Shown: positions 1-7,625 of the stretch, piece after piece
Numbering within the stretch: the first letter of the stretch is position 1
How the letters are laid out: the number at the start of each line of letters is the position of its first letter
NCBI GenBank assembly: GCA_964460345.1
Contig: CAYWRO010000005.1
Location: 1 to 64,000, forward strand
DNA length: 64,000 nucleotides
Direction of reading: 5' to 3'
Origin: CAYWRO01 sp964460345
Lineage (GTDB): Bacteria > Planctomycetota > Phycisphaerae > Phycisphaerales > UBA1924
Notes under the pieces: generated by a model
Seen by the model: the letters and a program-made list of their open reading frames with translations, nothing else
Told to the model about the DNA's origin: nothing
The model's database searches: none
Position numbers and translations under genes: made by a program

Positions 1-2
1 AG

Positions 3-800
3 GAGAAGCTCAAGGACTCCGAGGCGCACATCAAGCGCAAGCTCCCGAGCATGTACCACCAGTTCAAGGAGCTCGCCGGCGTGGACATCACGACCACGCC
101 GATGGAGGTCGGCCCCACCACGCACTACGCGATGGGTGGCGTGCGGGTGGACGGCGTCACGCAGATGTCCACCGTCCCCGGCCTGTTCGCGGCCGGCGAA
201 GTCGCCGCGGGGCTGCACGGGGCCAACCGGCTGGGCGGCAACTCCCTCTCCGACCTGCTCGTCTTCGGCAAGCGCGCCGGCGAGCACGCCGCGCAGTGGG
301 CGGCCTCGCACGGGCACGCGACGCTCGACGAAGCGCAGATCGACGCCGCGGCGAGGAGCGCCCTGGCCCCCTTCGAGCGAGGCGGGCAGGGTGAGAACCC
401 GTACAACGTGCAGCACGATCTACAAGACATGATGCAGGACAAGGTCGGCATCGTCCGAAATGAATCGGACATGGCCGCCGCGCTCGACGGGCTTTCCAGT
501 CTCCACGCCCGGGCCGCCGCGGCGGGCGTCCCGGGCAACCGCGAGTACAACCCCGGCTGGCACACGGCCCTGGATTTGCCGAATCTGCTCACGGTCAGCG
601 AAGCGGTGGCACGCTCGGCCCTCGACCGGCGGGAAAGCCGCGGCGCTCACTTCCGCGAAGATTACCCGGAGAAGGACGAGGCCCACGGCAGGCACAACAC
701 CGTCGTCTTCCGCGGCGAAGACGGCCGCATGACGCTCCGGCGCGAGCCGATCCCGCCGCTGCGCGACGACCTCAGGCAGATCATCGACGAGAACAGGTAG
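3..800 (+). CDS. sdhA: Succinate dehydrogenase/fumarate reductase flavoprotein subunit (5' partial)
   Basis: This is the C-terminal 265 residues of the FAD-carrying catalytic subunit, which oxidises succinate to fumarate at the membrane. The frame is open from base 3, so the gene starts before the window. Visible family motifs are THYAMGG in the capping region, GLFAAGEVA followed by LHGANRLGGNSL of the FAD-binding fold, and the C-terminal ESRGAHFREDYPEKD segment. The stop is at 798-800 and sdhB begins 42 bp later, so the two are one operon. The cytochrome b subunit would be expected upstream, outside the window. Confidence 0.95.
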   Translation, partial: EKLKDSEAHIKRKLPSMYHQFKELAGVDITTTPMEVGPTTHYAMGGVRVDGVTQMSTVPGLFAAGEVAAGLHGANRLGGNSLSDLLVFGKRAGEHAAQWAASHGHATLDEAQIDAAARSALAPFERGGQGENPYNVQHDLQDMMQDKVGIVRNESDMAAALDGLSSLHARAAAAGVPGNREYNPGWHTALDLPNLLTVSEAVARSALDRRESRGAHFREDYPEKDEAHGRHNTVVFRGEDGRMTLRREPIPPLRDDLRQIIDENR

Positions 801-842
801 ACGCCGCCGCATCCCGCCTTCCGCACGAGAGGAACACGCGAC

Positions 843-1706
843 ATGGCCGTCAAGCACACGAGCGACTCCTACACCGTTCCGGATGCGGCCGACGGCATCC
901 CGACGCAGCCGAGAAGCGGCCCGCGCCCGGGCGAGGGCGCCGGGGGGGGCGGGGGGCGTGTCACGTTCCGCATCACGCGCGGCCAGGACGGCAAGACTGA
1001 CTACAAGGACTACACCACCGAGGTCACCGACGGGATGGTCGTCCTCGATGCGGTGCACCAGATCCAGGCCGAGTCCGCCCCCGACCTGGCGTGCCGGTGG
1101 AACTGCAAGGCGGGCAAGTGCGGCTCCTGCTCGGCGGAGATCAACGGCAAGCCGAAGCTGATGTGCATGACGCGGATGGACCAGATCGATCTCTCGCAGC
1201 CGGTCACGATCGAGCCGATGCGCGCCTTCCCGCACGTGAAGGACCTGGTCACCGACGTCTCGTGGAACTACCGCGTCAAGCAGCGCATTGCTCCCTTTCG
1301 CCCGCGCAAGCCCGACGCCCCGGACGGCACCTGGCGCATCGACCAGCGCGACGTCGACCGCGTGCAGGAGTTCCGCAAGTGCATCGAGTGCTTCCTGTGC
1401 CAGAACGTCTGCCACGTGCTGCGCGACCACCACAAGCACGAGGAGTTCGCAGGGCCGAGGCACTACGTCTACATCGCGGCCCTCGACATGCACCCCTTGG
1501 ACACTGTGGATCGGAGCGCGCAGACACGGGGGGAGGGGGGGATCGGGTATTGCAACATCACCAAGTGCTGCACGAAGGTCTGCCCCGAGCACATCACGAT
1601 CACGGACAACGCGATCATCCCGCTCAAGGAGCGCGTGGTCGATGAGTTCTTCGATCCGCTCACGAAGCTCTTCCGGAAGTTCAAGCCGCGGAACACGGGC
1701 AGGTGA
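843..1706 (+). CDS. sdhB: Succinate dehydrogenase/fumarate reductase iron-sulfur subunit
   Basis: The 287-residue electron-transfer subunit passes electrons from the flavoprotein through three Fe-S clusters. The [2Fe-2S] cysteines lie near residues 84-105 (CRWNCKAGKCGSC). The [4Fe-4S]/[3Fe-4S] ligands are CIECFLCQNVC near 180 and CNITKCCTKVCP near 237, where the first motif ends in CH rather than the usual CP. The ATG at 843 follows an AGAGGA purine stretch. Two low-complexity Gly/Arg segments interrupt the protein: residues ~17-40, encoded by G-runs at 942-956, and ~224-233, encoded by a G-run at 1528-1541. The Fe-S ligands are intact, so the protein should work. Confidence 0.95.
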   Translation: MAVKHTSDSYTVPDAADGIPTQPRSGPRPGEGAGGGGGRVTFRITRGQDGKTDYKDYTTEVTDGMVVLDAVHQIQAESAPDLACRWNCKAGKCGSCSAEINGKPKLMCMTRMDQIDLSQPVTIEPMRAFPHVKDLVTDVSWNYRVKQRIAPFRPRKPDAPDGTWRIDQRDVDRVQEFRKCIECFLCQNVCHVLRDHHKHEEFAGPRHYVYIAALDMHPLDTVDRSAQTRGEGGIGYCNITKCCTKVCPEHITITDNAIIPLKERVVDEFFDPLTKLFRKFKPRNTGR

Positions 1707-1723
1707 TCGGCGCTTCATGGGTG

Positions 1724-1755
1724 GCATGCCCACGCGGTACTCCGCGCGGGCATGC
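1724..1755. repeat. REP-like palindrome, GCATGCCCACGC type
   Basis: A 12-bp inverted repeat (GCATGCCCACGC / GCGCGGGCATGC, one mismatch) around the loop GGTACTCC, between sdhB and the next gene. Near-identical copies lie at 63638-63668 and 63911-63941, with a truncated copy just before 63630. It is a dispersed element that would form a strong hairpin in RNA, so it may also act as a transcription stop after sdhB. Confidence 0.75.
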
Positions 1756-1784
1756 GGGCGGCAGCGGGGAAGGAGCACAGAAGG

Positions 1785-2297
1785 ATGCCCGAGTTCAAGC
1801 CCATCGCGAAGACGAGCATCGGCCGGGCGCTGGCCAGGGCCGAGCGGTACCGCCTGCTCAATGAGCCGCGCGAGGCCGAGAGCATCTGCCGCGACATCCT
1901 CGCCGTTGAGGCGGACAACCAGGACGCCCTGGTGACGCTGATCCTCGCGCTGACCGACATGTTCGCCGGCATGGGCGTCAAGCGCGATGAGCCGCTCGCG
2001 CTGCTGCCGCGCCTCCCCGGCGACTTCGAGCGCGAGTACTACGCCGGCGTCATCGATGAGCGCTGGGCCAAGGCGCTGCTGGCGGCGCGGCACCAGCGCG
2101 AGGTCGTCTTCGACTTCGTCTCCAGCGCCCTGCAGCACTTCGAGCGCGCCGAGGCGTTGTCCCCCGACGGCAACGACGATCCGATCCTCCGCTACAACGC
2201 CTGCCTGCGCCTGATCGAGCGCAACAACCTCGCCCCCGCCGCCGCGCCGCAGACCGAGAGCGTGGACGACTTCGAAGACGACATGCCGCAGAGATAA
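1785..2297 (+). CDS. Conserved hypothetical helical (TPR-like) protein
   Basis: A 170-residue protein of unknown function. I chose the ATG at 1785 because AAGGAG sits 9 bases upstream; an earlier in-frame ATG at 1752 lies inside the REP palindrome and has no ribosome site. The N-terminal half (ALARAERYRLLNEPREAESI, then ILAVEADNQDALVTLILAL) has the spacing of one or two TPR-like helical hairpins. The C-terminus is acidic (DDFEDD). There is no signal peptide or membrane segment, so it is probably a cytoplasmic protein-protein interaction protein. It is separated from sdhB by a palindromic repeat and need not be in that operon. Confidence 0.65.
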   Translation: MPEFKPIAKTSIGRALARAERYRLLNEPREAESICRDILAVEADNQDALVTLILALTDMFAGMGVKRDEPLALLPRLPGDFEREYYAGVIDERWAKALLAARHQREVVFDFVSSALQHFERAEALSPDGNDDPILRYNACLRLIERNNLAPAAAPQTESVDDFEDDMPQR

Positions 2298-2471
2298 GAG
2301 AGAGAATAGTGAATAGAGAATAGAGAACAGTGAGGACGCAGACACGGTGGTCGGTGCGCCGCCGTCGATGCGGACCCGCTGTTCTCCCCGCTCTCTCCTC
2401 TGTTCTCTCTTCTCTATTCTCTATTCACTCCTCTCTGTTCACTATTCTCTCTTCTCTATTCTCTATTCACT
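2296..2471. repeat. AT-richer simple repeat, inverted (GAATAGAGAATAGAGAA family)
   Basis: Bases 2296-2335 hold tandem copies of GAATAGA/GAATAGTGA on the plus strand. Bases 2385-2471 hold several copies of the complement (TTCTCTATTCTCTATTC). The two blocks form a long imperfect inverted repeat around a GC-rich loop. A related block is at 44824-44880. Base composition differs sharply from the surrounding genes. No coding potential is credible here. Confidence 0.75.
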
Positions 2472-2510
2472 CCGCCCGGCCCTAGAATCCACCGTAAGGA
2501 GGGACTCTGC

Positions 2511-3185
2511 ATGACCGACTCCGCAAATGCCACGCCGTCACCCGAGGCCGAGCGCATCGCGTCCGAAGGTACCGACGTCCGCGAGCGCATCCGCAAGCTG
2601 ATCGTCGACCTGGCCGACCGCCGGGGGATGACGGCCGCCGAGCTGCGCCGCCACGCGCGCGAGATTCTCGAGGGGGCCCGCCGCGGGCTGTCCGACGCCG
2701 CCGAATCGAAGCAGGCGACCGTGCTGAACGACGTCGTCGACGGCCTGGCGGACGGTTTTTCGCGCGCGGCGTACGCGACCAAACTCGCGATCGAAGAGGC
2801 CGAGTCGCGCCGGCAGCAGTTCGCCGATGAGGACCTGCGCACGGCGATGGACAACCTGCGGCAGCTTCAGTCGATGTTCATCGAGACCGTCAAGGACTTC
2901 GCCCGTTCGCTCAGCGCTTCGGTGAGGACCGAAGCGGGCGACCTCGGCGCGCACGCCGCGCGCGCGGCCGAGTCGATGCAGGACCCCATCGAAGAGGCGC
3001 TCAACGCCGCCGCGAAGCACCCGGGCAAGTTCGCCGTCGAGTCGGCCTCCGTCGGCGCCGCCGTCGCGCGCCGCGCCGTCGGCACGCTCTTCCAGGCCGC
3101 CGGCGGGCTGCTGCAGGGGGCCGGCGAGGTGATCAGCGGCAAGCCGCGGCCCGCAGAGGGCGATGCCGGGAACCGCAAGGCGTAG
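2511..3185 (+). CDS. Hypothetical alpha-helical protein
   Basis: A 224-residue protein I do not recognise with confidence. The ATG at 2511 has an excellent AAGGAGG 8 bases upstream (2496-2502), and a TAGAAT -10-like box lies at 2483-2488. The sequence is almost all amphipathic helix, rich in Ala, Arg, Glu and Asp, with few cysteines and no transmembrane segment apart from a small-residue stretch near the C-terminus (AAGGLLQGAGEVI). The central part (LRQLQSMFIETVKDFA) has heptad character. The composition recalls phasin-like or apolipoprotein-like surface-coating proteins, but that is an impression only. The gene is monocistronic, preceded by a simple inverted repeat and followed by the 21-bp repeat island. 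Confidence 0.6.
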   Translation: MTDSANATPSPEAERIASEGTDVRERIRKLIVDLADRRGMTAAELRRHAREILEGARRGLSDAAESKQATVLNDVVDGLADGFSRAAYATKLAIEEAESRRQQFADEDLRTAMDNLRQLQSMFIETVKDFARSLSASVRTEAGDLGAHAARAAESMQDPIEEALNAAAKHPGKFAVESASVGAAVARRAVGTLFQAAGGLLQGAGEVISGKPRPAEGDAGNRKA

Positions 3186-3377
3186 AGCGCGATGCGCGCG
3201 GATGCGGGGGAGAGGGGGGGCGCAGATTTCGCAGATTGCGCAGATGAGATTGCGCGCTATCGGACCGAGTCGCCGGTCCCGGCCCTCCACGCCGCGACCG
3301 GCGGTGTTGTTCGGGTGTTGTGCAGGATCGGTGCGCCGCAGCGGGCCCTCGATCCGGGGGAGCAACGGATCGGCCCC

Positions 3378-3629
3378 GAGCCGCGCCGCGTTGATGCGGA
3401 GCCGCGCCGGATGCATTCCGAGCCGCGCCGCATCGATCCCGAGCCGCGCCGCATCGATCCCGAGCCGCGCCGCATCGATCCCGAGCCGCGCCGCATCGAT
3501 CCCGAGCCGCAACGGATCGGTCTGGAGTCACAAACGATCGGTCTGGAGTCACAAACGATCGATCTGGAGTGACAAACGATCGATCTGGAGTGACAAACGA
3601 TCGATCTGGAGTGACAAACGACCAAGTCC
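3378..3629. repeat. Tandem array A, twelve 21-bp units
   Basis: Units start with GAG at 3378, 3399, 3420, 3441, 3462, 3483, 3504, 3525, 3546, 3567, 3588 and 3609, exactly 21 bp apart. The first units begin GAGCCGCGCC and contain ATCGAT. From 3504 the sequence changes stepwise to units containing CAAACGATCGATCTG. The length is held while the sequence drifts. There are no spacers, so this is not a CRISPR. Confidence 0.9.
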
Positions 3630-3701
3630 GCACCGTGTTATCACCACCCGATCCGGTGGGTTTTCGTCCCTGTACGCCGCGCCGGGCGTGCCGAGCCGCA
3701 A

Positions 3702-3890
3702 ACCGTGCACGCTGCGCTCCGGACCGACGACGGCGCGCGGCAGACCGACGACGATTTGCTCCAAACCGATGACGGCGCACCGCAAACCGACGACGGTTTG
3801 CCTCAAACCGATGACGGCGCGCCGCAAACCGATGACGGCGCGCGGCAAACCGACGACCGCTTGCTCCAGACCGTCACGTCCGCACGAGTT
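3702..3890. repeat. Tandem array B, nine 21-bp units
   Basis: ACCG anchors occur at 3702, 3723, 3744, 3765, 3786, 3807, 3828, 3849 and 3870, again exactly 21 bp apart. Most units contain ACCGAYGACGG. Read on the opposite strand, some units resemble those of array A: CAGACCGA...TTTG here matches the reverse complement of the CAAACGATCGGTCTG units. The two arrays may therefore be diverged inverted copies. Confidence 0.8.
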
Positions 3891-4076
3891 ATCAACGCTC
3901 CAGGCGGGGTCCCCCTCAACCCCCGGAGTTATCCGGACCTCTCTCCGCCGATGTGCGATCGCCGCGCAAAGCCCACCCGCTTCGGCCCGCGCACGCCCCG
4001 CGCTCATGCACGCTGATCTGCGAAATCTGCGCAATCTGCGGACCTCCCCTCCACCGGCCCCCGCGTTATCGGGACG

Positions 4077-5915
4077 TTACGGCCGACGCGTGAAGAGCAC
4101 GCGCGAGATCCCGAAGAGCCCGGCGAGCACGATCGCCGCCAGCCCGGCGTAGAAGAGCACGCCGCGGGGGCCGCCCTCGGCCGTGTCGGCGAGGAAAAGG
4201 ATCGCGCCGCCGACGATCAGCGAGCTGATGACGAGCGCGTAGGAGATGTTGCGGCTGGCGCGCTCGATCTCGTCGGTCAACCGGTCCAGCCCCTGGTGCT
4301 GCAGCTTGATCGAAACGCGGTCGCGCCGCACCATGAAGAGCAGGTCGCGCAGCTCGCGCGGCAGGCGCTCGGCCAGTTCGGCGTAGCCAAGCAGCGAACC
4401 TTCCAGGCGCCGCCGCAACGCGCGAATGCCGTACCGCCGGCGCACGAGGCGCTCCATGTGCGGCTTGACGTGGTTGACGATGTCGAAGTCGGGCGCGAGG
4501 GCCTCGCCGACGCCCTCGATGGTGGTGACGGCCTTGATGAGATAGACGATGTCGGCGGGGCACTGGAGCCGGTGGCGGCGGATCTTCTCGAAGAACTCGC
4601 TCAGCAGCGCGCCCATCTGCAGGTCTTCGAGCGTCGCCGATTCAAAGCGGCTGATGAACTCCCACGCATCGGCCCTGAAGGCGCGGTCCGCGGCGAGCAC
4701 CGGCGGCGAATCGGTGAGCGCGATCACCACATCGATCACGCGATCCAGCTCGCCGTTGATCGTCCCGTGCACGAGGTCCGCCAGCAGCTCCGCCGTGCGC
4801 GGCTCGATGTGCCCGGTCATGCCGCAGTCGATGAACACAAGCCGCAGCCCCCCCTCCCCGTCATCCGCGCGCGCGCCATGGAGCCGAGTGGAGGGCGAAG
4901 CGGCGAGCAACCCGCGCCCGACATTGGCCGTCGCCCCAACGTCTCCCCCATCCGGACGCCCACCATCGCCGGCGCGGCCCCTGGGGGGGAGGGTGGGGCG
5001 CAGGACGAAGATGTTGCCGGGGTGCGGATCGGCGTGGAAGAAGCCGATCTCGAAGCACTGGCGGAAGACGGCGTCCGAGCCGATCGCGACGATCTGCCGC
5101 CGCTCCTCCTCGGTAAAGTCCGACGGCTTGCGGTTGGCCAGCAGCACGCCGTCGATCAGCTCCATGCACAAAACGCCCGCCCGCGTGTGCTCCATGTAGA
5201 CGCGCGGGAACGCGACGTGCGGGTTGTCTTCGAAGCTGCGGTTCATCCGCCGCATCGAGCGCCCCTCCAGCTCCAGGTCGACCTCCCGCGTCACCTGCCG
5301 CGCGAACTGCTCCACCACCTGCACGGGGCTGTACCCCAGGTTCTCGAAATGGCTCTCGGCAAAGGCGGCCAGCGTGCGCATGATCTCGACGTCCGCCTCC
5401 AGGACCTCCTCGATCTCCGGCCGGAGAACCTTGAGCACCACCGGCGTGCCGTCGAGCAGCTCCGCCCGGTGCGCCTGCGCGATCGACGCCGCGGCCATCG
5501 CCTCGAAGTCGACGTGTTTGAAGCGCGTGTCGAGCGCGCCGTCGTACAGCCGCTCGATGTGCGGCTTGATCTCCCTGGCCGGCACCGCCGGCACATCGCT
5601 CTGCAGCCGCGCAAACTCCGTCGTCCACTCCTCGGGAATCAGGTCCGGACGCGTCGAGAGGATCTGCGCCATCTTGATGAAGGTCGGCCCGAGCTGCTCC
5701 ATCGCCCGCCGCAGCCGCACGGCCTGCGACTCCCGCCTCACGCGCTCATCCGCCGGCGCAAGGCCGACCAGCCGCTTGCCGCGCAGGGCCAGCCGGTCCA
5801 GGTCAAGCTCCTGGATGACGTCGTTGAAGCCGTACGAAGCAAAGACCGTGAGAATCTCACGCGCGCGACGAATGTTGCGAATCGTGCGCCCGAGACTGGG
5901 GATCGGCCGTGCCAT
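4077..5915 (-). CDS. ubiB: UbiB/ABC1 (AarF) family atypical protein kinase
   Basis: A 612-residue membrane-anchored kinase-like protein of the ABC1/UbiB family, which supports quinone biosynthesis or lipid homeostasis in bacteria. Family features are LGPTFIKMAQILSTRPDLIP near residue 95, the catalytic loop HADPHPGNIF near 300, and two C-terminal membrane helices (from ~555). Odd points: the family hallmark KxGQ reads KMAQ, and the metal-binding DFG reads DCG. About 45 Gly/Arg/Pro-rich residues are inserted between HPGN and DCG, encoded by G-runs at 4848-4859 and 4981-5000. A TATCAT box (5923-5928) ends 7 nt before the ATG, suggesting a leaderless transcript. Downstream is the 21-bp repeat island. 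Confidence 0.9.
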   Translation of the reverse strand: MARPIPSLGRTIRNIRRAREILTVFASYGFNDVIQELDLDRLALRGKRLVGLAPADERVRRESQAVRLRRAMEQLGPTFIKMAQILSTRPDLIPEEWTTEFARLQSDVPAVPAREIKPHIERLYDGALDTRFKHVDFEAMAAASIAQAHRAELLDGTPVVLKVLRPEIEEVLEADVEIMRTLAAFAESHFENLGYSPVQVVEQFARQVTREVDLELEGRSMRRMNRSFEDNPHVAFPRVYMEHTRAGVLCMELIDGVLLANRKPSDFTEEERRQIVAIGSDAVFRQCFEIGFFHADPHPGNIFVLRPTLPPRGRAGDGGRPDGGDVGATANVGRGLLAASPSTRLHGARADDGEGGLRLVFIDCGMTGHIEPRTAELLADLVHGTINGELDRVIDVVIALTDSPPVLAADRAFRADAWEFISRFESATLEDLQMGALLSEFFEKIRRHRLQCPADIVYLIKAVTTIEGVGEALAPDFDIVNHVKPHMERLVRRRYGIRALRRRLEGSLLGYAELAERLPRELRDLLFMVRRDRVSIKLQHQGLDRLTDEIERASRNISYALVISSLIVGGAILFLADTAEGGPRGVLFYAGLAAIVLAGLFGISRVLFTRRP

Positions 5916-6038
5916 GCCGCGGATGATACGGCCGGCGGGGATGATGAGGTGAACAGGTGAGCAGGTGAAAAGGTGATGCCGGCGCCAAGCGCGCCCGCCA
6001 CCGAGTCACCTCTTCACCTCTTCATCCTCTTCACCTGT

Positions 6039-6473
6039 TCATCCCCCCACCGGCCACAGCTCCCGCACATCCCGCGGCAGCATGTGCCGCACATCGGAGA
6101 TCTCGCCGGAGGTGATGCGGTGCGTCAGCAGCGCGAAAACGGCCCGCGCCGCCTGCTCGACGTCGACTCCCTCCGACGGGTTGATGTTCAGCGAGATCGA
6201 GTCGAGGAAGGTCTCCCGGCTCCGCGTCTTCCGCGGCGTCGACGAAGGGTCCCAGCCTTCGAAATAGAGCCCCCGCACCAGCATCGGCATCTGCGCGCCC
6301 AGGTCCGCCGCCTCATCGACCGTCAACCGGTCGCGCAGCGCATGCAGCACGCCGCGAAGCACCGCGTACGCCTGCCCCTCATCGCGCAGGTCCGCGATGT
6401 CACGCAACTCCTCGAGCCACTCGTACGTCTTGTGCAGCGTCTGGTCAAAGACGCCGACCGTCGTCCCCGGCAT
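6039..6473 (-). CDS. DUF2267 domain protein
   Basis: A 144-residue cytoplasmic protein of the DUF2267 family. Recognisable segments are LRDEGQAYAVLRGVLHALRD near the N-terminus, AADLGAQMPMLVRGLYFEGW in the middle and a C-terminal HRITSGEISDVRHMLP. The start at 6473 (MPGTTVGVFD) was preferred to an earlier ATG because GGAAGGAG lies about 7 bases upstream. Biochemical function is unknown; the fold recalls a tandem helical module seen with CBS or heat-shock-like proteins. The gene runs in the same direction as its neighbours but with gaps of over 100 bp, so co-transcription is uncertain. Confidence 0.85.
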   Translation of the reverse strand: MPGTTVGVFDQTLHKTYEWLEELRDIADLRDEGQAYAVLRGVLHALRDRLTVDEAADLGAQMPMLVRGLYFEGWDPSSTPRKTRSRETFLDSISLNINPSEGVDVEQAARAVFALLTHRITSGEISDVRHMLPRDVRELWPVGG

Positions 6474-6614
6474 GGCAAGACTCCTTCCCGCGCCCGGCTG
6501 CGCCGCGCCGCCCACCGCTCGCGGCACACGCCGCCGCTGCCAGACTCTACGCGGCCGCGCACCTTCGGCCGCTCACCGAGGATGGGTCCGGTTTCCCTTC
6601 CTGCGCAAGGCGAA

Positions 6615-7430
6615 TCAGGCGCTCAGCCAGCCGCGCTTGATCTCGCCGCGCTTGCGACCCACGAAGGCGTCGTAGAGCAGCTTCTGCCCATCGGTCGAGA
6701 TCCGGTGCACGTACGTCTCGCGCGAATCGAGTTCCAGCACGCCCTCGCTGAGCATGCGCCGGATCAGCGTCGAGAAGCCGGACTGGTCCGACTCATCCAG
6801 GAAGTCCGTCTTGATCGTGAACGCCACCCACCCGCCGTCCTCGATCCGGTTGTACGCCGCCGCGAAGACCTCCGGCGGAATGTCCCCGAACCCCAACGCG
6901 GCGACGCACGTCAGGCAGGTGAAATCGAAGCGGTCCAGCGTCCTTGCGGCCTCCTTCGGCAGGTCCGTCAGGTCCGCCACGAGGAACTCCTCGTACAGGC
7001 CGGGCCGGTCCCGCTCCGCCGCCGCCCGTGCCTCCTCATAAATGTCGATCCCGACGAACGCCCCCTCGGTCCCCGCCCCCTGGTTGCGAAGCTCTTCCGC
7101 CACGCAGCCGTTGCCCGCCCCCAGATCGAGCGTCACCAGCCCAGCCGGATCAGCCCCCTTGGCCCGCATGGCGCGGGTCAGCAGTTCGCCGATCTTCTGC
7201 GGGCTCTGGCACTGGAAGACCTCGTAGATCCACTTCTCGTACAGCCCCTGAACCTCGTACACCTCCCCGTAGTCGTGCAGCCGGATGCGCTTCCACTCGC
7301 CGTCCACCTTCACGACCACCCATTCCTCATCCTGGCTGAGTTGATCCCCAGGGGCAGGCAGGGCAATGGACAACTCCTGCATGGCACGGCGAAGAACCTT
7401 GGAATACGACTCGGTGGCGGTGCTGAGCAT
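6615..7430 (-). CDS. Class I SAM-dependent methyltransferase
   Basis: A 271-residue protein with a Rossmann-type methyltransferase core. Motif I is LDLGAGNGCVAEEL near residue 105, followed by an acidic residue closing strand 2 (FVGIDIYEEA). About 100 N-terminal residues precede the core (WVVVKVDGEWKRIRLHDYGE), a substrate-specificity or accessory segment. The start at 7430 is fixed by GAGGAGG directly upstream; an earlier in-frame ATG at 7517 lacks one. The substrate cannot be told. The UbiA prenyltransferase gene is upstream on the same strand, so a quinone substrate is conceivable but not shown. Confidence 0.85.
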   Translation of the reverse strand: MLSTATESYSKVLRRAMQELSIALPAPGDQLSQDEEWVVVKVDGEWKRIRLHDYGEVYEVQGLYEKWIYEVFQCQSPQKIGELLTRAMRAKGADPAGLVTLDLGAGNGCVAEELRNQGAGTEGAFVGIDIYEEARAAAERDRPGLYEEFLVADLTDLPKEAARTLDRFDFTCLTCVAALGFGDIPPEVFAAAYNRIEDGGWVAFTIKTDFLDESDQSGFSTLIRRMLSEGVLELDSRETYVHRISTDGQKLLYDAFVGRKRGEIKRGWLSA

Positions 7431-7625
7431 CGTTTCCTCCTCGAGGCACGGGGTTGAAAGTGGGAGGCGGCCCAAGCGGCACAAAGAGAGGCCACGGACC
7501 AGCCGGTGATGTGACACGGTAGCACCCTCACCCGGCCTGTTCGACCGCTGACCGAGTGATCGCCCCAGATTCGCGGCAAATCCCCACAGAATCGCCCATC
7601 AATCGCCGCAAATGGCCACTTTTCG

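Larger units (their letters stand above)
3186..4076. other. Non-coding repeat island (891 bp)
   Basis: No credible gene lies here; the open frames are by-products of a 21-bp periodicity. The left end is a G-run (3206-3220) followed by 9-bp repeats GCAGATTTC/GCAGATTGC (3221-3246). The right end is the same pair of signals inverted (4015-4056: AATCTGC repeats, then a C-run). Between them are two tandem arrays listed separately. It sits between the convergent 3' ends of the 2511 gene and the UbiB gene. Confidence 0.8.

Noticed and set aside
942..1541. Phase-variable G-tracts controlling sdhB
   Set aside because: The tracts lie inside a housekeeping gene where slippage would be lethal or harmful, and frame is kept. 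In-frame insertion is the better reading, though length variation was not tested.
420..2345. Large minus-strand open frame across the sdh region
   Set aside because: It is antisense to sdhA, sdhB and the 1785 gene, which carry clear motifs. GC-rich codon bias commonly leaves such shadow frames open.
3378..3890. CRISPR-like repeat array
   Set aside because: Units are contiguous 21-mers with no unique spacers and no cas genes in the window.
3163..4152. Long plus-strand reading frame of about 330 codons
   Set aside because: It is produced by the 21-bp (seven-codon) periodicity and starts inside the 2511 gene. The translation is a heptad of Arg/Ser/Pro/Thr with no family features.
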